Assembly (NCBI GenBank): GCA_024803745.1
Contig: JANJXV010000037.1
Span: forward strand, 9,005,001-9,069,000
Direction of reading: 5' to 3'
DNA length: 64,000 bases
DNA from: Megascapheus bottae
Taxonomy: Eukaryota > Chordata > Mammalia > Rodentia > Geomyidae
Below are positions 1 through 11,502 of this stretch, in pieces. The number at the start of each line of letters is the position of its first letter. Positions within the stretch are counted from its first letter, which is position 1. The notes under the pieces are model-generated. The model saw only the letters and a program-made list of their open reading frames with translations. It searched no databases and was not told the DNA's origin. The translations under genes were made by a program, and so were the position numbers.

Positions 1-2935
1 TCTCACATTCCTGCCCCCCAGATGGCTTTGAACTGTGATTCTTAGATTTCAGCCTTCTGAATAGCTACAATTATAGGTGTTAGCCACTGGTGCCTGGCTT
101 ACTCACTTTGTTAAGCTATCAGCAGGCTTAATGAACTTAACCTTAAGAATTTGAAGAGAGAATATTGCTTGTTAAAGATAAAAGTAAGGTGTGACAACTT
201 GATATGTCCCTGTCTAGAGGAAATCGAAGTCCAGGGCTGGGAATGTGGCTTAGTGTTAGAGTGCTTGCCTAGCATGCATGAAGCCCTGCCTTTGATTCCT
301 TAATACCACATAAACAGAAAAAGTTGGAAGTGGCACTGTGGCTTAAAGGGTAGAGTGCTGGGCTAGAGCAAAAGAAACTCAGGAACAGTGCCCATGCACT
401 GAGTTCAAGCCCCAGGACTGGCCAAAAAAAAAAAAAAAAAGAAGTCTAGTAAATAGGATCAACACCACTTTTTGTTTCTTTTGATGGCTTTTCTGTTTTT
501 TAACTGTAAGAGCTCCTCTGATAAGATACAGCAAAAAAAAATGTAATTTGAATGTAGAAAGGGCACATATTACAAATTCAGAGTGAAGCATTAGTGTCAG
601 TTCTAATACTGGCTATTATACTTAGTAGCTGCTTAACTATGAAACTTTTCTTTTTTTTTTTCTTTTTTTTTTTTTTTTGCCAGTCCTGGGCTTCAGCTCA
701 GGGCCTGAGCACTGTCCTTGGACTTTCTCAAGGTTAGAGCTCTACCACTTGAGCCTCAGCACCACTTCTGGCTTTTTTCTATGTATGTGGTACCGAGGAA
801 TTGAACCCGGGTCTTTGTGCATGCTGGGCAAGCACTTTAACCACTAGGCCAAACCCCCGGCTCATGAAACTTTTCTTATCATCTATTTTTAAATTGGTTA
901 TGGGGTTGGGGATTGACTCAAGGGCTTTATACATGCTAAGTAAACACAGTAAGTCTGAGCCCCCCACAACTTTCCTTTTTAATTTGTCATTTTTATTTCA
1001 AAATAAGATGATGATTAAGAATTTACTATGTTATATATAAAACCATTATATTGATCATTGATATAACCATGGCCATCTCAGTCACTTTCAAAATAGTTGA
1101 ACAGTTTTTAACATACCATACACAATTCAAAAGGAATTCAAGGATTTTTGGTAAATTTATACATTCATGTAACAAGCTTCATGATCCAGTTTTAAAATAT
1201 TACCTTGATTCCCAAATTTTCCTCATGCTGTTCTACATAATCACTCCTCCCTCTGCCCTCAGGCAATCATGATTTACTAGGTGGTTTTGTAACCTCTTTC
1301 TTCTTCCTCTCCCTTCCTCTCTTTTACTAGGGATTGAATCCAGAACTTGGCAAATAGTATACTGGCAAATGTTTCACCACTAAGATACACCCCTAGCCCC
1401 ATGCATTTTTCTCTATAAATTTTTTTTTATCAAAAAGGAGTCATAACCATTACAGTGCATTGAGTACTACAGAGACAGCCCTGGGAAAAATGAGAACTCG
1501 AGGAGTGTTTGGTGACACTGACTCTGTGAGAAAAGTAACCAAAACTTAAACCAAGGAAGACATCCTGATCCCCACCCACTAATGTCCCAAAGAAACTAGG
1601 CCAGATTAGAGCAGCACTGTTGTAGAAGACAAGCAGTCGAATGAAAACATGGCTGTTAAACCAAAGGACAATACCAAATGGGCTCTTACGGAGATAAGTG
1701 GGAAGAAAGCTTGATGCTGAGAAAGGGGGAAGTCATCAAGGCTGGAAAAATTGAAGGAAAAAAAAAAGGAAGAAGATGATAAAGTTAATCAGTATTTTTT
1801 CTTTTTCTTCCAAAACTTTAAACCCACAATGACATAGCTAATGCCTTTTAAAAGAAAAGATTGAAACATAAATGATTTAGTTTTAAACTGTAATGCTTCT
1901 TTTTGTATACTTCATTTACTGTTAAATGTATCTGTAGACACCGCCTTATTTTGGTGAGTTTTAAATAACCATTTACCTCATCTGGTACAATATGGAGTTA
2001 AGAAAAGTTCATACGAAATATTTGTGCTAAGTAAACACTACTTTTTGTTGTTGCTGTTCCACGTACTGGGGCTGGGATTCGGGGCCTGGGCACTGTCTTT
2101 GGACACTTTTTGCCCAATGCTGCGCTCTCTACTTGAGCCACAGCACCACTTCTGGCTTTTTCTGTGTATGTGGTACCAAAGAATCAAACCCAGGGCTTCG
2201 TGCATGCTAGGTTAGCATTCTACCACTAGGCTATGCTCCGGGCCCCTATGTTTCTTTATTTTTTTGTCAGTTGTGGGGCTTGAACTGAGGATATGGGCAT
2301 TGTCTCTGAGCTCTTTTTACTCTGGGCTAGCACTACTACTTTGAGCCACAGTCCCACTTCCATTTTTTGAATGGTTAATTGAAGGCTGCCTTCAATTAGC
2401 CACAATTCTCATATTTCAGATGCCTGAGTAGGATTACATGTGTGAGCCCCCAGTGCCTGGCCTGCTGCTACATCTTACATGTCAATGATCTCTTCTTCAA
2501 TGAACAGGACATTGCTAAACTCAGAGAAGTCTTTATATATTTTATTTTTCACTTTTAGGCATTCCCATCAATTCTTTCATCTCGGCCATTACCTTCCTAT
2601 TTTCTTTTAAATCCTTATTTATAATAGCTTATTAAAAGTATTTGTGGTTATAATTTAGTAGTTCAACATATACTAGCATTCATGAGGTTTTAGGTTCAGT
2701 CTCTGGCATCAAAAGTTAAAATTAAATCTTTGTGTGCAGCCAGACACTAGTGGCTCATGCCGGTAATCCTAGCTTCTCAGGAGGCTGAGATCTGAGGATC
2801 AGGAAATCCTGTGCGACTTTTACCTCTGACAAACCAGCACAAAACTGGAAGTAGAACTGTAGCTCAAGTGGTAGAATGCCAACCTTGACAAAAAAAGCTA
2901 AGGGACAGTGCCTAGGTCCTGAGTTCAAGCTACAG

Positions 2936-2967
<32 letters not shown>

Positions 2968-5900
2968 TTTCAATTTGCTCCTCATTTTACTGTCTAGTAA
3001 TGTTTTTATTGGATGACAGACCTTGTAAATGTTAAAACTATATTTAAAACTGTTGTCTTTCCTTAAGAAGTACTGAGATTTGCTTTGGGAAGCAGCTATG
3101 TTTTTGTAGACCAAGTGATCACAAGGCCTTAAGTTTTGTAGTTGCTGTGGTTGATTATTTATTATTTATTTATTTAAGCAGTAATAGGGTTTAATAGGGT
3201 TAAAACTCCCTATGCTTTTTAGTCTAGTCAGGCATTCTGACTACAGTGTTTATTTTTAAGCTCTATTAGGACAGATCTGTAGTAGATTTACTGTTAGTTT
3301 ATCCCAACTACTAAATTTAACATTCTTTTTTTTTTTTTTTGTCAGTCCTGGGCTTGGGCTCAGATTGTCCCTGGATTTTTCTCAAGGCTAGGGCTCTACC
3401 ACTTGTGTCACACCACCATTTCTGGCTTTTTGTTACGTATGTGGTACCGAGGAATCGAACCGGGTCTTCCTGCATGCTAGGTAAGCACTCTACCACTAGG
3501 CCAAACTCCCAGCCAATTTAACATTCTTTGATCTTCAAATAATTGTACAAAGGATTTTTAACAGTACATATATGTATACAGTGCATCATGATCAGTGCAT
3601 TTGTTATTTGCCCAGCTTTTGTTCATGCTCAGGTTATTCTTCAAAAAAAGACTCAAGGAGATCCTTAGCTGACTTTTTATTGAGGTAACTCCCTTGTTAC
3701 CGGCACTTTGATTACAAGTTCTAATTGCCTCAGTCTCTCAAACTACCTCCATTGCTCAAACCAAGATTACATTATTTTTCTGGAATTCTAACTTCCAGTC
3801 TCATGGCCTGAAAGTTGCGTCAAGGCAAAACACTAGACATTTATCATTTCCTTCTTTGTGTGACACAATGTCTAGAAATAGTTTCCTAACTATTTTAATA
3901 TGCTTACTGGTTATACTGGTTTGTTATATATGGTTGAAAGAAAAAATTATATATCTCGGAAATCATTTTTTTGGTGGGTTATGGGGCTTGAACTCAGGGC
4001 CTGGGCGCTGTCCCTGAGCTCTTTCACTCAAGGCTAGGGCTCTACAACTTTGAGCTACAGTGTCATTTCTAGGTTTCTCATGGGTCTATCTCAATTTACA
4101 GGGATCTTAATTTTTAAGATAGATACATAGATAGACAGACAGACCACAGTCTGTTCAGCCACCTATAATCTTTCATTGAGGTGGTTTCCAATATTTTCAC
4201 AATTAAAAATAATACTGTAATGAAAACCTACTATAAAATCTCTTAATTTACCCATTCCACTATATACATATATATCTTAAAATATCATATTGTATACCAG
4301 ACATATACAATTTTTATTTAACAAAAAGTTTTTTTGCCAGTCCTGGGCTTGAGCTCAGGGCCTGAGCACTGTCCTTGGATTTTCTCAAGGCTAGAGCTCT
4401 ACCACTTGAGCCACAGAGCCACTTCTGGCTTTTTTCTATGTATGTGGTACCGAGGAATCGAACCTGGGTCTTCCTGCATGCTAGGCAAGCACTCTACCAC
4501 TAGGCCAAACTCCCAGCCCTAACAAAAAGTTTTTAAAGCCATGTACAGTGGTTCACTCCTGTAATACCAACTTCAAGGGAAGTAGAGATAGGGAGAATTG
4601 AAGCTTAAGATTACTCAGAGCAAAACTTGGTGAGACCAACAAAACAGGTTAGCTCTGATGACAAAAGCTTGTCATCCAGCTGGGCAGAATGTTTGGATTG
4701 GAGAACTGGGGTCCAAGGTCAGCACCTAGGAAAAAACAAGCCCTAAATGAAAAATAGTCTAAAGCAAAAGTGCTAGAGTACTTGTTCAAGTGCTAGGGTG
4801 TTTGCTGAAGAAGTGCAAGTCCCTGAGGTCAAAATCAAGTAACAACCAGCAGCAACTGGTTTTTCTTTTGTCTTTTTTTTTTTAAAGGGTAAAAGACTAC
4901 TTTTTTTTGAGATAACGTGGTCTTATGAAGTTCAGGGTAGCCTCAAACTTGCTATTCCTTCTGCCGCAGACTTTTCAGTGCTGATACCATAAGTGTTCTA
5001 TAAGTGTTACACTATCACTTATGGTAATAAACAGATTTATTTTTAGGCAAAGAAAAATAGATCATTTGCAACCAGAATGTCTTTACTGCAAGAAATATTT
5101 TTAAAAAATTCTTTAATCTAAGGGAAATGACACCAGATGGAAACGTGGATCTATATAAAGAAACTAGTAACAGAAATGGTTAAAATATAGGTTAAATGTT
5201 AAAGACTTTTCACTTTTAATTTCTTTAAAATATAATTGGTTACTCAGTGCAAAACCACATCATGAGCTAGGTGCCTGTGGTTCACGCCTATAACCCACTA
5301 GCCATTCAGGAGGCTGAGATCTGAAGATCAAAGTTTGAAACCAAATGGGTAGGAAAGTTCATGAGATTCTTATCTCCAATTAACTACCAGAAAGCCAGAA
5401 GTGGAGCTGTGGTTCAAAGTGGTAGAGTGAGCACTAGTTTTGAACAAAGAAGCTCAGGGACAGGACCCATGTTCAATCCCCTAGACCAGCACACATTGTG
5501 TGTTGGAACTCGGAACTTACATGCAGAAATTAAATGTGTGACAGTAATAGCACAAACAACTTGAGGAAGGAAATGGAAGCACAGTGGTATTTTTTTTTTG
5601 TCAGTCATAGGGCTTGAACTCTGGATCTGGGAGCTGTCCCTGAGCTCTTCAGCTCAAGGTTACCAACCTACCTGTGGGCCTTGTCCCAGAGCTCTTTAGC
5701 TCAAGGCTACCTTCCTACCCCTTGAGTCACAGTGCCACTTCTGGTTTTCTAGTAAACTGGAGATAAGAGTCTCAGGTCTTTTAGTGCCCAGGCTGGTTTT
5801 GAACCACAGTCCTCAGATCTCAGCCTCCTGATAGCTAGGATTACAGGCGTGAGCCACCGTGCCTGGCAAACATCATGTTTTTAATAAGGTACTTAGGTTA

Positions 5901-6238
5901 TAATTGCAGTAGTCTAACATCATTCAAAGGAAGGGCTGGAGGCGTGGCTCAATGGTAGTATATCTGTATAGAAAGTATGAAGCTCTGAGTTCAACATTTT
6001 GAGTTCAAATCCCAGTATTGCCTCCCCAAAATACATACTTTTAAATAGGCTTTCTTTTCAAAAATATATTATTTAAAGGTAGATCATAGTAAGTTGAAGA
6101 TGTACAACCACATACAAAACTGAAAAGAACATTCAATCCAGGAGAAGTGTCACATGCTTGTAATCTCAAATTTTGAGAGGCTGAGTAAGGAGGTTCCTGA
6201 ATTTGAGACCAGCTTCTATATATCACAATATATATATT

Positions 6239-6240
<2 letters not shown>
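1..6240. repeat. SINE-rich intron, start of window
   Basis: No gene seen. ID(tRNA-Ala)-headed composite SINEs: 234-440 (+), 650-864 (-), 2035-2245 (-), 3325-3515 (-), 4332-4520 (-). 7SL/B1-headed composites: 1-100 (-, cut by the window edge), 2270-2460 (-), 2737-2935 (+, ending in a TA/CA tract to 2967), 3970-4085 (-), 4540-4850 (+, degraded), 5270-5495 (+), 5595-5870 (-). A B1-like piece lies at 4880-5000 (-). Single-copy-looking sequence remains at about 1020-1800 and 2470-2700 with nothing recognisable; short open frames there look like chance. Confidence 0.75.

Positions 6241-6241
<1 letters not shown>

Positions 6242-6293
<52 letters not shown>
6242..6293. repeat. (CA)n microsatellite
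   Basis: About 26 uninterrupted CA units, preceded by a short TA-rich stretch. Confidence 0.95.
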
Positions 6294-6294
<1 letters not shown>

Positions 6295-7984
6295 CTGAAC
6301 CCACTGGGGATAGAATAATAAACTATACTAAACCTAAAAATAGGCAAGAAAAGATGAAGGCATAAATCACAGGTGGCATAGGAAAAAGAGTAAAGACCAA
6401 GTGGGTAGATACAACCATACTCATATTAACATATACTAACCACAAGTGATCTGTACATTGAAATTCAATTCAACTATCTTCAAACAAAATGAAAATGCAA
6501 GACCCAACTACAGCCTATCTACAGAAAAAATGCTTACAAGTAAAAGATAAATACAGAGAAATCATACAATGACTGACTGTAAAGAAAACTGAGATGGGGG
6601 CTGGGAGCATGGCCTACTGGTAGAGTGCTTGCTTAGCATGCACGAAGATCAATTCTTCAGTACCATATACATAGAAAAAGCCAGAAGGGGGGCTGTGGCT
6701 CAAGTGGTAGAGCTCTGGACTTGAGAAAGCCCAAGGACAATGCTCAGACCCTGAGTTCAAACCCTGGAGCTGGCAAAAAAAGAAAAGAAAAGAAAATAGT
6801 AGGCCTTAGGACACGGCCTTAGATGCAATAGTGGAGATAAAGGCATTTCAAAATAATAAATAAGTCCATTTGTCAAGTATGAAGATTTAATAATACTGAA
6901 TGTTTATACAGTAAAAACAAAAATTACCTGTGACAAAAAGGGTTTTGGGGGGCCGGAAGTGTGGCTTAATGGTAGAGTGCCTGCTTAGCATGAATGAAGC
7001 CCTGGGTTCCATTCGTCTGTACCACATACACAGAAAAAGCCAGAAGTGCAGCCTTGAGAAAGCTCAAGGACAGTGTCCAGGTCCTGAGTTCAAGCTCCAG
7101 GAATGGCAATAAATAAGTAAATAAATAAGTAAATAAATAAGGATTTTTACTCAAGGATAAAAGGCGAATCCACCAAGAAGATAAATCTTGTTTCAGGGGA
7201 AAGGGGAAGATACTAGCATTAAATTGTATGTACCAAGTAACAGAATTTCAAAATACATGAAGCAAAAACTGACAAAAAAAAAAAAAAAGAACTAAAAGGG
7301 GTTGGGAATATGGCTTAGTGGGCAGAGTGTTTGCCTAGCATGCTCAAAGCCCTGGGTTTAATTCCTTAGTACCACATACACAGAAAAAAACTGGAAATGG
7401 TGGTAGAGTGGTAGAGTGTTAGCCTTTTGTAAAAGAAGCTCAAGGACAGTGACCAGGCCCTAAGTTCAAACCCCAGGACTGGCAAAATAAAAGGCGCTAA
7501 AAGGTAAAATATAGAAACCTACAGTAAGACACAGAGACTTCAACCATTTGATAATTGCCAGAAATATTACCAGAGATATAAAAGAGGTGAATAACCTCTC
7601 TTATAGAACAAGACAACAGAACAATATTCCCTTTAAGCATTCTAGGGTTAGAACAAAGAATTCAACAAATTCAAAAAAAATTGGGGCATACAGAATGTGT
7701 TCTTTAACTATATTGGAATTGAACTTACCCTTCCCATCAGTGACGAAAAGTGAGAAAATCACCAATTAGATGGAAATACCACTACCCATGTCTAAATAAT
7801 TCAGGGGTTAAAGAGGAAGTACCAAAATAAAATTCAAAATATATTGTACTGAATGAAAATGATACAAAATTTGTGAAATATAAAGCAATTATGCAAGGAA
7901 AGCATATAGCACTAATGAGAGAAAAAAAAGTCTTACTGTATGTTTTTCAAAAACAGTGCGATTCTACCTCAACAAAATACAAAA

Positions 7985-8700
7985 GGAAGACTGTGATTTA
8001 AATATGAAATGTTCCCCACAGGCTCAGGTGCTGAATGCTTGGTCCCCAGCTGGGAGTGCTATTTTGGGAGGTGGTAGAAACTTTGGGAGTTGGGACCTAG
8101 TTAGGGGAAGTGGGTCGCTGGGGACATGCCTTTGAAGGCTAAAACTGGACCAGTCCTTTCCTTTTTCTCTGCTTTTCATCCATCACGAGGTGAAGAGCTT
8201 CCTCTGCCACAAATTCCACCACCATGATTTTCTGCTCAAGTATATAAAAACAAGCAACCACGGACTGAACCTTCTTTTTTGTTTTTCACCTTGATGCAAT
8301 TTTATTCTCTCTCTCTCTCTCTTTTTAATTGTATTTTATCATTGGGGTGATGTATAGAGGAGTTAATAGTTACATTCATCAGGTAGTGGGTATACTACTT
8401 GAACATTAATACCACTTCCCATGTTTTTCTCCCTTTTCCCCTCCCCCCAATCATCTTGTTTTTCCCATTACATTTCTTATTTCAAATAAACAAATAAATG
8501 AATATACAATATACCAGGCACCAAAGTCAGATACAGTAACAACATAAGATGAACCATAAGGGGGGAAAAAAGAAAAGAAATAAGAACATTAATCACAAAG
8601 ATAAACCTCTTGTTTCCATTGAACCTTCTGAAACTATGAACCAAAGTAAGTCTCTACCCTTTCATAGTATTTTTGCTGGGCATTTTATCATAGTTAATTG
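7985..8700 (+). mobile_element. LTR-like relic (MaLR type?), split by L1
   Basis: Sequence at 7985-8275 and 8620-8700 has the layout of old mammalian MaLR-type LTRs: GGTCCCCAGCTGG, GGTGGTAGAAACTTTGGGAG, a C/T-rich stretch, GAGGTGAAGAGCTTCC, then AACTATGAACCAAAGTAA near the end. The L1 at 8276-8619 interrupts it. The exact family could not be fixed by eye, and no internal retroviral genes are seen. Confidence 0.5.
8276..8619 (-). mobile_element. 5'-truncated L1 3' end nested in LTR-like relic
   Basis: Reverse copy of the same L1 3' UTR family, poly(T) on the left. The 10-bp repeat TGAACCTTCT flanks it at 8266-8275 and 8620-8629. The host sequence continues across the insertion, so this L1 is younger than the LTR-like element it split. 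Confidence 0.85.
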
Positions 8701-9168
8701 GAGATGGGAGTACCACAGACTTTCCTGCCTGAGCTGACTTCAAACTGCAATCCTCAGATCTCAGCCTCCTGTGTAGTCAGAGAAAAGTTAACACAGAAGA
8801 GAAAAAATATAAAGCAAGCAGAAGGAAATAAATATAGTAGCAGAAATCAATAAAATTAAATAACCAAATGAAATTGAAATATAAATTTAAGGCTAGACTC
8901 TTGTGGCTCACATTCATAATCTTAGTCACTTAGGAGGCCGAGATTGGGAGATCATACTTCAATGCCAGGATTTGTAGAAAAATTAGAGAGACTCCATCTC
9001 CAATAAACTAGCAGACTGGGGTGTGGCTCAAATGGTAGACTATCCGGAATGAGCAAGAAAGTGAAGAGAAAGTTCTAGGCACTGATTTCAAGTGTCAATA
9101 CTAGCACTAGCACATGCATGTGCGAGCAAAATAAGCTCAGGGGCAGTACCCATGCCTTGAGTTCAAGC

Positions 9169-9214
<46 letters not shown>

Positions 9215-10835
9215 TGAACAGGAGGGTAATGCCTCTCAACTATAAATCCCAGCTATACAGGAATCTGAGATCTGGAGGACTGAGATTCAAAGTCAGAAAG
9301 GCCTGTGAGAGAGGAATGACTCAGTGGTAGAACACCAGCTAAACATGAGCAAGAGCTAGAGGCCCTGACTTCAAATTTTAGTACCTTTTTTTTTTTTACA
9401 TCACTATAATCAAAATAGATGTTTGTGTGAATATAAACACAAATTTCCCAGAAAAACATTTACATGTAAATCTATAGTTAAATGAATGGGAAAAAGATAC
9501 TCTTAACAAATTTCCCTAAGAGGACAAAGATTCCTTCAGAAATCTTCATTCTTAGCACATATCACACAGAAAGAGCAACACAAAATGAAAGAATCATAGA
9601 ACAAATTATAAATGGTAAAACTAGGCTGGGTGCTGGTGGATCATGCCTGTAATCCTAGCTACTCAGGAAGCTGAGATCTGATGAAATCACAGTTTGTTGA
9701 AAGCGTAGGCAGAAAGTCTGAGACTCCATCTCCAAGTTAACTTTCAAAAAGTAGTGCTGGAGGTATGGCTCAAGTGGTGGAGCAAGAGCTGAGCAAGTGA
9801 GAGTGCGACACCCTGAGGTCAGACCCTACTACCTCCCCACCAAAAATTATAAAACTATACGCTGGAAGTGGATCTATGGCTCAAATGGTAGAATGTCAGC
9901 CTTGGGCAAAAAAGCTAAGGGCCAGTGCCCAGGCCCTGAATCCAAGCCCTAGTACTGGCACAAAAACAAAACAAAACAAAGTTAAATACATAATGCATTC
10001 TGAATAACTCTCATAGCTGACTTTGACTTTTGAGAAGATCATCATCTAAGTTAAAGATGAGCAAGATACAGTAACAGACTGCTAAATGTAAAAGTATATA
10101 AACACATGAATACTCAAAATATTTAGTCACTAAATTGGCAAATTTAGTCAAAATTTAAGTGTGAGTAGCAATGCACATGACGTTACTGTTTTGAAAAATG
10201 GTTTTATAGCTTCTTATAAAATTATTTATTTCCCATCATATGGGTGGGAATTTCTGCTTTAAAGTTCTTTTAAATTCTTTTAAGCATTATTATTATTATT
10301 ATTACCAGTACTGGAGCATGAACTCAGGATCTACTGTCTCTTACCTTTTCCCACTGGTAGCTGGCATTCTATTTGAGTCTAGGCTTTTTGCTGACTATTA
10401 GAGATGATTCTCATGGTCTTTTCTGCCAAGACTGGCTTCAAATCACAGTCCTCAGAATTCAGCCTCCTGAGTAAGTAGCATTACAGATGTGAGCCATTAG
10501 CACCAGACTCTAAAATATTAACAATTTAACAATAAGTTAAAAATAAATGAGACCAGCCAGGGCGGTGGCTCACACCTGTAATCCCAGCTACTCAGGAGGC
10601 TGAGATTTGAGGATTGAGGTTCAAAGCCAGCCTGGGCACAAAAGGACCTGAGACTCTTATCTCCAATTAACCTCTAGAAAATGGGAAGTGGGGCTTGGCT
10701 CAAGGGTAGGGCAGTAGCCTTGAGCTGAAGAGCTCAGGAACAGTGTCCAGGCCCAGGGGTAGGGCAGTAATCTTGAACTGAAGAAGAGCTCAGGGACAGT
10801 GCCCAGGCCGAGCTCAAGGCCATGACCCACAAAAG

Positions 10836-10842
10836 AAAGAAA

Positions 10843-10898
<56 letters not shown>
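10836..10898. repeat. (AAAG)n tract
   Basis: About 14 AAAG units at the 3' end of the forward 7SL-headed SINE at 10557, an expanded SINE tail. Confidence 0.92.
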
Positions 10899-10929
10899 GA
10901 ATGAGACCACACAGGACCTGTACAAAGTT

Positions 10930-11420
10930 GTTTTATCATATTAATTCAGAATAGCACCAAGCCAGAAACAACTGAAGCTACTTCCATACAAATAAATAAA
11001 GCTATTTTCATAAAATTCAGTACTGCTCATCAATCAAAAAGGAATAAGCTACTGACACACAGAACAATGCGGATGAATTTCCTGAACAAAAGAAGGTGTA
11101 CACAGAAGACCACATAGGATTCCACTTAGATATAAATCAGAAGAAGCAAACCTAATTTACAGTGACAGTTATTGCCTGCAGCTAGTTATAAGGGGAATCA
11201 ATTGCAACATGTTATGAGGGACTTTTGAAGGTTATAGAAATGTACTATGTGCTTATTGTGGTGGTAACACAGATGTATAAAATCCAATAGTTCATAAGGA
11301 TGCTTAAGTTTAAAAGGTAAATATGCTTCAATAATCCTAAGAAAAGTTAGAAGACAAAGTACAGAAGAATACATGAAAGCTGTCCTTACTTTATACAATA
11401 CTACTAGTCCTAAAAATATT
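10930..11420 (+). mobile_element. Old L1M-type 3' end
   Basis: Decayed L1 end of ORF2 and 3' UTR: AATCAAAAAGGAATAAGCTACTGA, ATGCGGATGAATTTCCTGAA, GGATTCCACTTAGATATAAA and a late TATTGTGGTGGTAACACAGA follow the order in ancient mammalian L1 ends. Many substitutions and no target-site duplication recognisable. Confidence 0.6.
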
Positions 11421-11450
11421 CATGCAGGGTGAAACTCTGTGACGCAATCT

Positions 11451-11451
<1 letters not shown>

Positions 11452-11501
<50 letters not shown>
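11452..11501. repeat. (TG)n microsatellite
   Basis: About 25 uninterrupted TG units between the old L1 end and a reverse 7SL-headed SINE. Confidence 0.95.

Positions 11502-11502
<1 letters not shown>

Larger units (their letters stand above)
6310..8890 (+). mobile_element. Old L1 ORF2 fragments, broken by later insertions
   Basis: A-rich patches at about 6320-6580, 7170-7280, 7520-7980 and 8780-8885 read in the order of an ancient mammalian L1 ORF2, from the endonuclease region toward reverse transcriptase (for example around AAAATGCAAGACCCAACTACAG and AAAGCAAGCAGAAGGAAATAA). They are separated by SINEs at 6595-6785, 6948-7145 and 7298-7490 and by the LTR-like relic. No frame remains open. 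Confidence 0.55.

Noticed and set aside
1440..1800. Possible decayed retrocopy suggested by short charged open stretches
   Set aside because: Frames are broken by stops, no parent protein recognised, and no poly(A) tail with duplication is clear.
6041..6304. 87-codon open frame with a Cys-Val run
   Set aside because: Translation of a CA microsatellite; no gene.
9172..9212. Possible CRISPR-like or other structured direct repeats
   Set aside because: All tandem arrays found are simple microsatellites or SINE tails in a mammalian genome.
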